From contig VGOZ01000002.1 of NCBI GenBank assembly GCA_016875715.1, positions 1 through 64,000 on the forward strand: a stretch of 64,000 nt of DNA, read 5' to 3'. Positions 40,425 through 49,370 of the stretch are shown here, piece after piece. How positions within the stretch are numbered: the stretch's first letter is position 1; every line of letters begins with the position of its first letter. Made by a program: the position numbers and the translations under genes. Source of the stretch: Chloroflexota bacterium (lineage in GTDB: Bacteria; Chloroflexota; UBA6077; FW602-bin22). The notes under the pieces were generated by a model, which saw only the letters and a list, made by a program, of their open reading frames with translations, did no database searches and was not told the origin of the DNA.

Positions 40425-41602
40425 TGAAGGCTCGGCTCACCGCCACCCGCGACCTGTCCTCAGCGGCGCCGGTGACAGCAATGTCCTGGGCCGACCGCGC
40501 CGCCGCGCTCCTTCGCGTGCCGCTGGCGCTGAAGCTGATTGTTGCCAACGGCGCGCTCTTGCTCACCGTCGCCGGCACCGTCGCCTACGTCGATCGGATG
40601 GCTTTCGGCGCCGCGGTATCCGTGACCGCGGTTCCCGGCATCGCGGTGGTCGCCCTCTTCGGCATGATCGCGGCCACAGGCGTGAACGCGCTGCTCGTGC
40701 GCTGGGCGCTTGCTCCCCTTCGCGAACTGGAGCGTGTGGCCACTGCGGTCGAAAACGGCGACCTGCTTGTGCGCGCCCGGCTCGGTCCGATTCGCGATCG
40801 GCAGACAGAGCGCATCGGGGCGCTGGCAAACCGAATCCTCGATGCCCACGATCAGCACCGCCACCAGATAGAAGCCGCCGCCGCCCAACTCTCCCGGCTG
40901 AGCGCCCGGGAGATGGAAACTCGAGAGGTCGAGCGCGGCGAAGTGGCTATCGAACTGCGTGAGGAGATCGGGCAGGTTCTCACCGCCATCACTGTCGCGT
41001 TGCAGGCGCTCGTCAACGAGATCGACGCCGGCGGCCCGCTCGAATCTGCCCAGATTCGCGATCGGGTCGCCGAACTCATCGTCCTGGCCCGTGATTCGCA
41101 CGAGAGGTGCCTGCGGCGCGCTCAGGGGCTCCGCCCGAGTGTGCTGGATGACCTGGGTCTCGTGCCGGCGCTCCGTTCCGCCATCGCACGCTTCGGTGCG
41201 ACGCACGGCCTGGACATCGTCTTCACCGTGAGCGATCCACCGCCTCGCCCGCCACGTCACGTGGGCACCGCCCTCTATCGTGTTGTGGAGGAGGCAATCG
41301 CCAACACGGTGCGCCACGCCGGCGCGACACACATCGACGTGGACCTCGTCGTCGATGACGGCGCTCTCCGCGTCGCGATCGTCGACGATGGGCAGGGGTT
41401 CGATGCAACGCGATCCCTCGACCCGCGGATGCTGGGAATCGCCGCGATGCGTCAGCGGGTTAAGGCGCTGGGTGGGGAACTCGCTCTCTGGAGCGAGGTG
41501 GGCGAGGGGACCCGCGTTGAGGCAAGCGTACCCGAGGGCGCCTGGATGGGCGACGCTCCCACGCCGCATCACATTTCAGGTGATTCCCCGATCCGTGGGT
41601 AG
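40424..41602 (+). CDS. NarL-pair membrane histidine kinase lacking the phosphoacceptor His
   Basis: A 392-residue HisKA_3-type kinase. Two membrane segments (about 36-57 and 68-92) lead into a HAMP-like linker. The dimerisation helix reads GEVAIELREEIGQVLTAI. Arg179 stands where the family has the phosphoacceptor His (ELHDEIGQ), a change one transition away (CAT to CGT). The ATPase domain keeps EEAIANTVRHAGA, DDGQGFD and GIAAMRQRV. It may act as a phosphatase, a partner in a heterodimer, or a decoy. Its ATG overlaps the regulator stop. Confidence 0.85.
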   Translation: MKARLTATRDLSSAAPVTAMSWADRAAALLRVPLALKLIVANGALLLTVAGTVAYVDRMAFGAAVSVTAVPGIAVVALFGMIAATGVNALLVRWALAPLRELERVATAVENGDLLVRARLGPIRDRQTERIGALANRILDAHDQHRHQIEAAAAQLSRLSAREMETREVERGEVAIELREEIGQVLTAITVALQALVNEIDAGGPLESAQIRDRVAELIVLARDSHERCLRRAQGLRPSVLDDLGLVPALRSAIARFGATHGLDIVFTVSDPPPRPPRHVGTALYRVVEEAIANTVRHAGATHIDVDLVVDDGALRVAIVDDGQGFDATRSLDPRMLGIAAMRQRVKALGGELALWSEVGEGTRVEASVPEGAWMGDAPTPHHISGDSPIRG

Positions 41603-41618
41603 GACTTCTTTCCTACCC
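41597..41618. terminator. Hairpin over the kinase stop codon
   Basis: GGGTAGGA, loop CTTCTT, TCCTACCC: a perfect 8-bp stem that covers the kinase stop codon (TAG 41600-41602) and ends 7 nt before the next gene. Could be a terminator or an attenuator; no T-run. Confidence 0.4.
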
Positions 41619-41625
41619 TCGTGGC

Positions 41626-41871
41626 GTGGACTTCTGGGATGAGGACCTGATGCTTCGTGCCGGACAGCGCGTTCCGCCGGGGCGCTACATGCGCGTCGAC
41701 GTGCCCACCGCGCGCACGCTGATCCTGGAGGTGGAGGACTTCCTCCCGGCCTCGTGCGACGGACACATCGCCCTCTATCAGCCGGCCGCGTTCTGCATGC
41801 CGGCATCGCGGACGATCGACGTCTATGCGTTCGAGGTGTTCGTCGGCGCGGCGAACCTGGCGGCCGCCTGA
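41626..41871 (+). CDS. Small protein of unknown function after the kinase
   Basis: An 81-residue acidic protein from GTG, MDFWDEDLMLRAGQRVPPGR, then DVPTARTLILEVEDFLPA. No family, signal or membrane segment is recognised. It lies 24 nt after the kinase, separated by a hairpin, and may be the last gene of the nirK-linked unit. Convergent with korB. Confidence 0.45.
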   Translation: MDFWDEDLMLRAGQRVPPGRYMRVDVPTARTLILEVEDFLPASCDGHIALYQPAAFCMPASRTIDVYAFEVFVGAANLAAA

Positions 41872-41899
41872 GGGTCGCCCTTGCCGGCGCGCCCCGCGA

Positions 41900-42832
41900 T
41901 CACATCAGTTCGCGGACGAGTCCCTGCGCGAGTTCGGGTGAGATGCCCAGGGAGCGTCGGGCGAGTGCGCCACCCGAAGCCAGGACCGGCTCGAGCTGAT
42001 CCAGACTGGGCAAATCATCGCGCTTCCAGAACAGGCCGATAGGGATCTCATCGCCCCAGATGTACGCCTGTTCCATCGCGGCCTGGAAATCCGACGGATC
42101 GTGGCCGCGATCCTCCAGCTTGTAGGTGCGCTGCTTGAAGAAGTCGTGGGTGTTGTCTCGGTTGAATGTGACGCACGGACTGAAACAGTCGATGAGGGCG
42201 AACCCCTTGTGGGTGATTCCGCCCTTGATGAGCTCGACCAGGTGGCGGATCTGACCCGTATAGCCGCGGGCAACGTAGGTCGCTCCGGCGGCAATCGCGA
42301 CCGGGATCGGGTTGATCGGGTTCTCGACGCTCCCCTGCGGCGTGCTCTTGGTCTTCATACCCTTGATGCTGGTGGGGGAGACCTGCCCCGTCGTGAGGCC
42401 GTAGATCTGGTTATCCATCACGATGTAGGTGAGGTCGACATTACGGCGGATCGAGTGCATGAAGTGGTTGCCACCAATGCCGTAGCCGTCACCGTCGCCG
42501 CCGGTCGCGATCACCTTCAGTTCGTGATTCGCTAGGGCGACCCCGCTCGCCACAGCAAGCGCGCGGCCGTGCAGCGTATGCATACCGTAGGTATTGATAT
42601 AGCCCGGGAGGTTCGAGGAGCAGCCGATGCCGCTGACCGTGACCACCTCGTGCGGATAGAGCTCCAGCTCCACGATCGCCTGCTTCAGCGCGTTGAGGAC
42701 GCCGAAATCCCCACATCCCGGGCACCAATCGGGCTCGGCCTTCCCCTTCAGATCACGCACGGTGAGATGGGGTCGGGCCGAACGCTCCTGCGGCGAGTCC
42801 GCCGGATGGGCGCTGGGTACGACGACACTCAT
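41900..42832 (-). CDS. korB: 2-oxoacid:ferredoxin oxidoreductase beta subunit
   Basis: A 310-residue TPP-binding subunit of the two-subunit (Kor-type) family. WCPGCGDFGVL gives two iron-sulfur Cys; others are in GIGCSSN and SPCVTFN. The TPP/magnesium motif is GGDGDGYGIGGNH with DNQIYGLTTGQ. With KorA it converts a 2-oxoacid (2-oxoglutarate or related) and CoA to acyl-CoA, CO2 and reduced ferredoxin. It begins 11 nt after the korA stop on the same strand. Confidence 0.88.
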   Translation of the reverse strand: MSVVVPSAHPADSPQERSARPHLTVRDLKGKAEPDWCPGCGDFGVLNALKQAIVELELYPHEVVTVSGIGCSSNLPGYINTYGMHTLHGRALAVASGVALANHELKVIATGGDGDGYGIGGNHFMHSIRRNVDLTYIVMDNQIYGLTTGQVSPTSIKGMKTKSTPQGSVENPINPIPVAIAAGATYVARGYTGQIRHLVELIKGGITHKGFALIDCFSPCVTFNRDNTHDFFKQRTYKLEDRGHDPSDFQAAMEQAYIWGDEIPIGLFWKRDDLPSLDQLEPVLASGGALARRSLGISPELAQGLVRELM

Positions 42833-42843
42833 GGACTCTTCCT

Positions 42844-44637
42844 CTAGACTAGGATCTCGTGGGTCGGGACGTAGCGCAGCGTCCCCACCAGGACCTTCTT
42901 CACGCCCTCCACGATGTGGTGGGGCATGAAGGGCTCGCCATCGTATTTGCGGATGTGGCCGTCGGCGACGAGGCCCGTCTCCGAACGCAGGTAGCGCGCG
43001 AACTGGCCGCTGTAGTTGTTCTCGACCATGATCGTGCGCCGGGCCCGACCGAAGATGGCCGCGATCGCGTCGCCGTGGAGCGGCACGATCCACTGCACCT
43101 GAAGGTTGTTCGCCGTGATCCCCTCGGCGGCAAGGTGCTCGATCGCCTCCCGAATCACGCCGCGAGTGGAACCCCACCCGACGAGCGTAACCTGGGCATC
43201 CGCAGGCCCGAATAGTTCGGGCGGGTCGAGGCGCGCGAGCACGCCGTCCATCTTCCGCATCCGCTTCTCGTGCATTGCCTGCCGCTTGAGCGGGTTCGTG
43301 AACTCGTCGGAGATGAGCACGCCATCCTCGTCGTGCTCGTCGGTCGCGACCACGTGGACGTATCCCTCGGTACCCGGGAAGGCTCGAGGGGAGATGCCGC
43401 TCGGGGTGATCTCGTAACGGTTGTAATGGCCGTTGTGCTGATCCGCGGCCGCGCCGTTCGAACTGATCACCTCGCCGCGATCGATCGCGACGTTGAAATC
43501 GAGCGCAGCCGGGTCGATCGAGAAGCGCCCCTCGGAAAGGAGCAGATCGGAGAGGATGATGCCGGGGCACTGGAACCGATCGACAAGATTGAACAGCTTG
43601 GGCACGACCGAGAAGCATTCCTCGATCGAGGTCGGCGCGACGATGATGCGTGGGTAGTCGCCCTGCCCGGCGCCGAGCGCTTGCCACAGGTCGCCCTGCT
43701 CGGTCTTGGTGGGAACGCCTGTCGCCGGACCGGCGCGCTGAACGTCGATACAGACGACCGGAATCTCCATCATCGCCGCCGCGCCGAGAGCCTCGGTCAT
43801 CAACGCGAAGCCACCGCCGGATGTAGCGCACATCGCGCGCACGCCTGTATGCGCCGCGCCGATCGCCATGTTGATGACGCCCAGTTCGTCCTCGACCTGG
43901 CGAACCATGATCCCCAACTGGCGGCCATGCGACGCCATCCAGTGAAGGACGCCGGTGGATGGGCTCATCGGGTAGGCGCAGTAGAACCGCACCCCCGCGG
44001 CCGCACCGCCCATTGCCAGCGCGGTGTTGCCATCAATGAACGCGAGCGGCTTGCCCGTGTCTGGCAGGGGGAAAGGGAACGGCGTGTAATGCGCCGCCGC
44101 ATGGGAGTACCCAGCCCACGCCACGCCCACGTTCTCCTTCACTACGGCCTCGCCCTTGGACCGGAACTGGCGCGTGAGGATTTCTTCGAGGATCGAGAAC
44201 TCCACGCCCATCAGCTGCAGACCCGCGGCCAGCGCGATCGTGTTCTGCACCAGATCGCCCTTCACGTTCGGGGCGAGCCCCTTGACCGAGAAGGGGCATA
44301 ACTGCGCCCCAGGACTCGCCGTGCCCGGCTTGATTCGATCGCCGTTGAACAGGATGGCCGACCCGGCGCCCATCAGCTTCAGGTGCCGATCCATCGTGTC
44401 CTGGTTCAGGCAGATCAGCAGGTCGAGCCGATCGCCGTGGCTGAGGACCGGCGCATCACTCGTCCTGAGCGTGAGGAAGATGTGCCCGCCGCGAATGATC
44501 GATTGGTAGGCGTCGTATACGTTGACGTGCAACCCACGACGCACAAGGATGCGTGCGAGGATATTGCCCGGAGTGGCGATTCCCTGGCCCGCGGCACCAC
44601 CAATCGCGATTGCGAGATCGACCTTACCCACCGACAC
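42844..44637 (-). CDS. korA: 2-oxoacid:ferredoxin oxidoreductase fused gamma-alpha subunit
   Basis: A 597-residue protein. The gamma domain comes first (about 1-185: GGAAGQGIATPGNILA and SIIRGGHIFLTLR). The alpha domain follows (about 190-597) with CAYPMSPSTGVLHWMA, GARAMCATSGGGFAL-like sequence and a C-terminal half with VGWGSTRGVIREAIEHL. This gamma-alpha fusion is usual in the two-subunit group. It begins with GTG and leads the operon with korB. Confidence 0.88.
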   Translation of the reverse strand: MSVGKVDLAIAIGGAAGQGIATPGNILARILVRRGLHVNVYDAYQSIIRGGHIFLTLRTSDAPVLSHGDRLDLLICLNQDTMDRHLKLMGAGSAILFNGDRIKPGTASPGAQLCPFSVKGLAPNVKGDLVQNTIALAAGLQLMGVEFSILEEILTRQFRSKGEAVVKENVGVAWAGYSHAAAHYTPFPFPLPDTGKPLAFIDGNTALAMGGAAAGVRFYCAYPMSPSTGVLHWMASHGRQLGIMVRQVEDELGVINMAIGAAHTGVRAMCATSGGGFALMTEALGAAAMMEIPVVCIDVQRAGPATGVPTKTEQGDLWQALGAGQGDYPRIIVAPTSIEECFSVVPKLFNLVDRFQCPGIILSDLLLSEGRFSIDPAALDFNVAIDRGEVISSNGAAADQHNGHYNRYEITPSGISPRAFPGTEGYVHVVATDEHDEDGVLISDEFTNPLKRQAMHEKRMRKMDGVLARLDPPELFGPADAQVTLVGWGSTRGVIREAIEHLAAEGITANNLQVQWIVPLHGDAIAAIFGRARRTIMVENNYSGQFARYLRSETGLVADGHIRKYDGEPFMPHHIVEGVKKVLVGTLRYVPTHEILV

Positions 44638-44755
44638 AGTCTCCGAGACGTCGTCTAGCGGTCGAGCCGCGGCGGGTCGTGATCCCAGTCGCGTCTATGG
44701 CCCGCTCCAGTTCTGTATGTGACACCGTAGCACAGGGGCCCTTCCCGGGGTGCGT

Positions 44756-45352
44756 TCATCCTGGCGCCGCCGGGTATCCAGCGGCTTCCGCTTCCGCCAC
44801 CGAGGCGTAGCAGCGGGTCGGACGTGCCGCACGGTAGGCGATGTGCAGCGGCGCGTAGTGACGCCGGTCCGTCGCCGAGATGACTGCCTTGACAGGAAAG
44901 GTGCTCGGGCACGTGTCAATCGCGACTGGCGGCATGCCTGCTTCGGATTGACTGTTCCCCATTCGGGGTACCGCCGTCGCACCGCCGAGCGGCGCTAGAG
45001 TGCGGACCGCGGGTAGGGTGGGCAGGCCGGGGCGAGGTACCACGGGCCCTGAGCCCGTCGCGGTGACCCGCCCGGCGAACGCGGGCGTGGCGGTTGACAG
45101 TCGACGTGCGACCGTGACCGTGGGCCGGGGCGTCGCCGCCGGTGGGCCCGTGGCGGCGGTGTCGGGAACTCCGCGCACGAGCGAGACGGTGGTCCGCTGG
45201 GCGGCTGGACGTTCCGGTGTTGTGGGGCGCTCCGGTGTCGGTGACCCGGGTCCGCCTGCGACGAGAACGCCGCGCGTCGACGACCCCGGGGTGATCGGCT
45301 GCGGTTCCGGGGTGCCACACCCGCTCGCGCCCCAGACGAGCGCCACCGTCAC
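44756..45352 (-). CDS. Lipoprotein with Thr/Pro-rich linker and sunset-like C-terminal domain
   Basis: A roughly 198-residue product. A short hydrophobic stretch (LVTVALVWGASGC) ends in a lipobox, then a long Thr/Pro/Arg linker follows. The last about 50 residues read CPSTFPVKAVISATDRRHYA, then ARPTRCYASVAEAEAAGYPA, like the small two-Cys sunset or excalibur-type domains of exported proteins. The start is uncertain: GTG at 45352 gives a very short signal, and the hydrophobic part may begin a few codons earlier inside the upstream gene. Follows the amidohydrolase by 5 nt. Confidence 0.55.
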   Translation of the reverse strand: MTVALVWGASGCGTPEPQPITPGSSTRGVLVAGGPGSPTPERPTTPERPAAQRTTVSLVRGVPDTAATGPPAATPRPTVTVARRLSTATPAFAGRVTATGSGPVVPRPGLPTLPAVRTLAPLGGATAVPRMGNSQSEAGMPPVAIDTCPSTFPVKAVISATDRRHYAPLHIAYRAARPTRCYASVAEAEAAGYPAAPG

Positions 45353-45357
45353 AAGCG

Positions 45358-46194
45358 TCAGCCAGAACGCGCGAGAAGTCCGGCCAGCGTTCCGCCGAGG
45401 ATCTTCGATCGGTCTTCCTCCGACAGGTGACGCGCCCCCTCGCGGAACGCCTCCAGGCTCTGACGATAGGTCATCGACCGGCGGACGACCGGATAGTCGG
45501 ATCCCCAGCAGAGCCGGTCCGGCCCGTACGCGTCGACGATCGAGCGGAGGAGCGCGAGACAATCCGGATAGGGGAAGCCCCACGCCCGCTCGGAGGCGTA
45601 GTGGAAGCCGGAGATCTTCAGCCAGATGTTGGGGATCGCGGCCGAGCCCAGCACCGCCGCGATGGTGTCGGGTTGCCCGACCCTCGCCGAGCCCATGTGG
45701 TGGCAAAGGAAGGTGAGTTCCGGGAAGTCGCTCGCCAGCCGTCGGAGCATCGGTTGGAGGTGAGCGGGCAGCGCCAGGCTGACGATCTGGCGGTGCGCCC
45801 TAGCGACCGAGAAGAAGGATCGCGCTTCCGGTCCGAGATACCAGGCACCATCGTCCTCGGCTCGTATGTAGTGGGTGAATCCCTTCAGGCTGTAGCGCGC
45901 GATCGCCGACTCCAGGCGGTGTGCGGCGCCGGGTGCCTGGTAGGTCGGCCACCAGAAGCAATCGACATCGGCGAACTGGTCCAGGCGTGCGCCGTGAACG
46001 CGCACGCATGCGTGGCCGTAGTCGTTGTTCTCCGGGTTGTGATCGATGCGCGCGCACACGAGTACCGCGCGGTCGACGCCGCATCGATCCATCTCCCACA
46101 GGAGTTGCTCGACACGACCGCGACTCTCCGGATCGGGGACGGGCGGCTCGTAGGGCCAGCGCCGCCAGGCGTGGCAGTGAGAGTCGACGATCAC
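45358..46194 (-). CDS. Amidohydrolase 2-family TIM-barrel metal hydrolase
   Basis: A 278-residue protein. The metal-binding HxH is VDSHCHAWR at the start. Further conserved parts are FLCHHMGSARVG, WLKISGFHYASE and CWGSDYPVVRRS with the catalytic Asp. Relatives include ACMSD-like decarboxylases and lactonases; the reaction is unknown. Its GTG start overlaps the stop of the DUF2277 gene by four bases (GTGA), and the lipoprotein gene follows. Confidence 0.8.
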   Translation of the reverse strand: MIVDSHCHAWRRWPYEPPVPDPESRGRVEQLLWEMDRCGVDRAVLVCARIDHNPENNDYGHACVRVHGARLDQFADVDCFWWPTYQAPGAAHRLESAIARYSLKGFTHYIRAEDDGAWYLGPEARSFFSVARAHRQIVSLALPAHLQPMLRRLASDFPELTFLCHHMGSARVGQPDTIAAVLGSAAIPNIWLKISGFHYASERAWGFPYPDCLALLRSIVDAYGPDRLCWGSDYPVVRRSMTYRQSLEAFREGARHLSEEDRSKILGGTLAGLLARSG

Positions 46195-46463
46195 GCGGCG
46201 GGTCCCGGCGCCACGCGGCGGGAGCGCCGGGGCGTCCAGGCCTGATCCGGCGCCGGCGGTGGGAGATTCTTCGCGACTTCGTCGAGGAGGCGTCGCGTCG
46301 TCGTCACGATCTCCTGGACCGCCGATTCGAAGACCGCCTCGTGGCGGGCGGTCGGCCGCGAGAAGCCGCTCACCTTGCGCACGAACTGCCGCGCGGCGGC
46401 GGCGATGGCGGCGTCATCGCCGATCGCGCCGCCGTTCCGCAGGATCTGAATGCTCCGACACAC
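46191..46463 (-). CDS. DUF2277 family protein
   Basis: A 90-residue protein. The start is GTG at 46463 because VCRSIQILRN matches the family start MCRSIKTL. AAARQFVRKVSGFSRPTARH and FESAVQEIVTTTRRLLDEVA follow, as in DUF2277. Function unknown. The stop overlaps the amidohydrolase start, so the two are coupled. Confidence 0.85.
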   Translation of the reverse strand: MCRSIQILRNGGAIGDDAAIAAAARQFVRKVSGFSRPTARHEAVFESAVQEIVTTTRRLLDEVAKNLPPPAPDQAWTPRRSRRVAPGPAA

Positions 46464-46572
46464 GAGCACATCCCTCCCTCGGTGGTGCATCGTCGCAGGC
46501 AGCCCGCGGCGCGGGCAAGGACCAGGGTCCGCATCCGTGCGCCCCGCCGCGCCGCATCACCCCGCGACCGCG

Positions 46573-47199
46573 CTACCAACCGCGGGCGATCCACTCCGCG
46601 AGGTGAGGGCGCTCGGCGCCGATCGTTGTTTCCCTGCCATGGCCCGGGTACACCCGCGTCTCGTCCGGAAGCACGAACAGGTGTGTCTTGATCTTCTCGA
46701 TGAGGAGAGGGAAGTCACTGCCGGCGCGTCGCGTGTTGCCGGGACCGCCCGGGAAGAGCGTGTCGCCGGCGATCAGGTGGCCCGGGTAGGAGAAGCAAAC
46801 GCCGCCGGCGGTGTGGCCCGGTGTATGGAGCACCAGAAACGAAAGTGACCCGACGGTGAGGAGGTCGCCGTGCTCCAGGTAACGGTCGGGACCGCTGCTG
46901 AGCGCCGCCGCGTCCGCGCGGTGGATCGCCACCGGGACGTCCAGCGCCGATCGGACTGCGTCCAGCGCGCGGATGTGATCGCCATCGCCGTGTGTTTCCC
47001 AGATCGCCTGGACCTTCGTATCGTGGCACGCAGCGAGGATGCGCTCCGCCTCGTCAGCGCAATCGACGATCACACTCTCCCGCGTCGCCGCGTCGATGAG
47101 GATGTAGACGTTGTTGTCCAAACCGCCGACCGAGAGTTTCCGGATGTGCAACCGATCGTCGGCGAATTGCGGATCCGCGTAGCGCGTCGCCACTGGCAC
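46573..47199 (-). CDS. Metallo-beta-lactamase-fold hydrolase with variant metal motif
   Basis: About 208 residues, glyoxalase-II-like. GGLDNNVYILID and VIVDCADEAERIL lead into ETHGDGDHIRAL, where the usual THxHxDH has Asp for the second His. Later residues are LHTPGHTAGGVCF, LIAGDTLFPGG and YPGHGRETT. The substrate may be a thioester or persulfide. The altered ligand may change the metal used. GTG at 47199 or 47193 starts it; the frame upstream is not conserved. Confidence 0.8.
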   Translation of the reverse strand: MPVATRYADPQFADDRLHIRKLSVGGLDNNVYILIDAATRESVIVDCADEAERILAACHDTKVQAIWETHGDGDHIRALDAVRSALDVPVAIHRADAAALSSGPDRYLEHGDLLTVGSLSFLVLHTPGHTAGGVCFSYPGHLIAGDTLFPGGPGNTRRAGSDFPLLIEKIKTHLFVLPDETRVYPGHGRETTIGAERPHLAEWIARGW

Positions 47200-47672
47200 A
47201 GCATACGGCCTCGAGGGTGGGGCCGGCGCGGTCAGCACGCAGGACGTCCCCGCCAGGTCGGGGGATTCCCCGACGCATCGCCAGAAAGGAACCGAGAGAC
47301 TGTGAACGCGACGCACAAAGCGGGAGGAGCAAAAGGGGCGGCGCCAGGAAGCCGAAACGCGCGTCGGGGCGCGCGGATGATGGCGAAGCCAGCGGGTCGC
47401 TCGATGGAAGATCGAGCGCGTACCTTCCCTCCCGCGGGAGGATCGGGGCGGCGAGGCTCTCGGTTCTCCCGTCGCGTTTCCCGGTATAACCGGGGGCCCA
47501 GCCCATCCGAGTGGCTTACGCGCCGCGCTGCGGATGCTTGCCCGCGGGGACGCTCGATGCAATATCGCCGGGCGACCGGTGGAGCCGTGTGCAAACCGTG
47601 CTCCCACACGACTCCTGACGCGTGCCAGAACAGTCCCCCAGTCCACTATCCATATGATAGTATCCGTCTCCT
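47200..47672. other. 473-nt gap with a possible promoter for the LLM gene
   Basis: No gene is recognised. Close to its end, CCATATGATAGT contains TATGAT (47653-47658), a good -10 hexamer 14 nt before the ATG at 47673. No -35 or Shine-Dalgarno is clear, so the LLM mRNA may have a very short leader or be leaderless. Confidence 0.4.
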
Positions 47673-48746
47673 ATGGAACTGGGCGTCTACTCCTTCGGCG
47701 AGATCCCCCTGGGAACGGCGACACGACCCGCCGAGGGCCCGGGGAAGCGACTCCGTGACCTGATTGAGGAGATCGTCCTCGCCGATCAAGTCGGACTGGA
47801 TGTCTTCGGCGTCGGCGAACATCATCGGCCCGATTTCGCCGTCTCCGCTCCGGCGGTGGTCCTTGCGGCCGCGGCCGAGCGAACGTCGCGCATCCGGCTG
47901 GGCAGCGCGGTCTCGGTGCTCAGTTCGGACGACCCCGTGCGCGTGTTCCAGCAGTTCGCGACTCTCGATTTGCTCTCAGGGGGTCGAGCCGAGATGATGG
48001 CCGGCCGCGGATCTTTCGTCGAGTCGTTCCCTCTCTTCGGCTACGACCTCAAGGATTACGACGAACTCTTTGCCGAGAAACTTGAACTGCTCCTCCGCAT
48101 CCGCGCATCGGAGCACGTGATCTGGGAAGGCGGCCATCGTCCGCCCATCGCGAACCGCGGTGTCTATCCGCGACCGATCCAGGATCCGCTTCCGCTGTGG
48201 ATCGCGGTTGGCGGCTCACCCAATTCGGCCTTCCGGGCCGGAGCGCTGGGACTGCCTATGGCGCTCGCGATCATCGGCGGGGAGCCTGCCCGATTCGCAC
48301 CGTTCGCGGAAATCCATCGGCGCGGCGCCCGTCAGGCCGGGATGGCGGTCCCGGCGCTGAGCATCAACTCCCACGGCTACATTGCTGAGTCCTCGCAGGA
48401 GGCCGCCGACGAGTACTTCCCTCCCTTCCTTGAACTGATGTCGCGGATCGGGCGCGAACGGGGATGGGCGCCGATGACTCGCGAGGACTTCGAGACATCG
48501 CGGACGCTGCGCGGCGCGAACTTCGTGGGGAGCCCGGCGCAGGTCGTCGAGAAGATCCTCTTCCAGCACGAGATCTTCCATCACCAGCGGTTCACGCTGA
48601 TGTTCAGCGCCGGATCGATGCCCCACGCCGGGGTGATGCGTTCCATCGAACTGTTCGGCACCCGAGTGGTGCCTGAGGTCCGCCGAGCCCTCGCGACGAA
48701 GGCCGATCGGCCTGCCATTCCGCTCGTCGCGCCCGCGGCGAACTGA
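47673..48746 (+). CDS. LLM-class flavin oxidoreductase
   Basis: A 357-residue luciferase-like enzyme. Features are [20 protein letters not shown] at about 30-50, [40 protein letters not shown], and [20 protein letters not shown]. The [14 protein letters not shown] loop is typical of FMN-dependent members. It starts at ATG with no Shine-Dalgarno; a TATGAT hexamer lies 14 nt upstream. Confidence 0.85.
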   Translation: MELGVYSFGEIPLGTATRPAEGPGKRLRDLIEEIVLADQVGLDVFGVGEHHRPDFAVSAPAVVLAAAAERTSRIRLGSAVSVLSSDDPVRVFQQFATLDLLSGGRAEMMAGRGSFVESFPLFGYDLKDYDELFAEKLELLLRIRASEHVIWEGGHRPPIANRGVYPRPIQDPLPLWIAVGGSPNSAFRAGALGLPMALAIIGGEPARFAPFAEIHRRGARQAGMAVPALSINSHGYIAESSQEAADEYFPPFLELMSRIGRERGWAPMTREDFETSRTLRGANFVGSPAQVVEKILFQHEIFHHQRFTLMFSAGSMPHAGVMRSIELFGTRVVPEVRRALATKADRPAIPLVAPAAN

Positions 48747-48758
48747 CAGGTGTTCGCC

Positions 48759-49298
48759 CTAGACAGGGCGAAGCGGCGCGGCGACCGTCGGGCGTTCGAC
48801 CGCGATCGGATCGCCGCGGTGGACGACACCTCCCCGAAGAACGATCGCCATCACGCCAGCCTTGCGGATGATCTCTCCGCCGGCGTCGCGATCGAGAGTC
48901 GCCGCCATGAGTCCGGTCTGAAGGCCATCGAGCTGCGCGCATGGGTTGCGCAGGCCGGTCAGTTCGATCTCGGCGTCCGCGCCTAGGCGCAGCCGCGTAC
49001 CGGTCGGCAAGCTCAGCAGATCGAGGCCGCGAGTCGTTACGTTCTCCCCCATCACACCAGGTGGGATAGCGAATCCCGCCAGCGCGAGTTCGTCGTGCAG
49101 TTCCCCGTGGATGAGGTGCACCTGGCGGAGGTTCGGCTGGCTTGGGTCGCGCGCCACGCGAGAACGATGCTTCACCGTCGCCCCGCAGTGGGCATCTCCT
49201 TCCAAGCCGAGACCGGCGATCAGGGTGATGGACGCGACGTTCGGCTTCATCATCGTATGGCCCGGTGACAGACTGACTGCCTCGACCACCGCTGCCAT
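48759..49298 (-). CDS. MOSC-domain protein
   Basis: About 179 residues. MOSC features are GLGLEGDAHCGATVKHRSR, GVMGENVTTRGLDLLSLP and TGLRNPCAQLDGL with the conserved Cys that may bind a molybdenum or sulfur ligand. MOSC proteins take part in molybdenum cofactor sulfuration or N-hydroxy reduction. ATG at 49298 is likely; a GTG lies nine bases upstream. Convergent with the LLM gene. Confidence 0.85.
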   Translation of the reverse strand: MAAVVEAVSLSPGHTMMKPNVASITLIAGLGLEGDAHCGATVKHRSRVARDPSQPNLRQVHLIHGELHDELALAGFAIPPGVMGENVTTRGLDLLSLPTGTRLRLGADAEIELTGLRNPCAQLDGLQTGLMAATLDRDAGGEIIRKAGVMAIVLRGGVVHRGDPIAVERPTVAAPLRPV

Positions 49299-49370
49299 CT
49301 CTCTCACCCCATACGCGTCGCCGTTCGCGGAATCGTAAACCGCTCCGACCCTGCGGGGGAGCGTGTCGCG

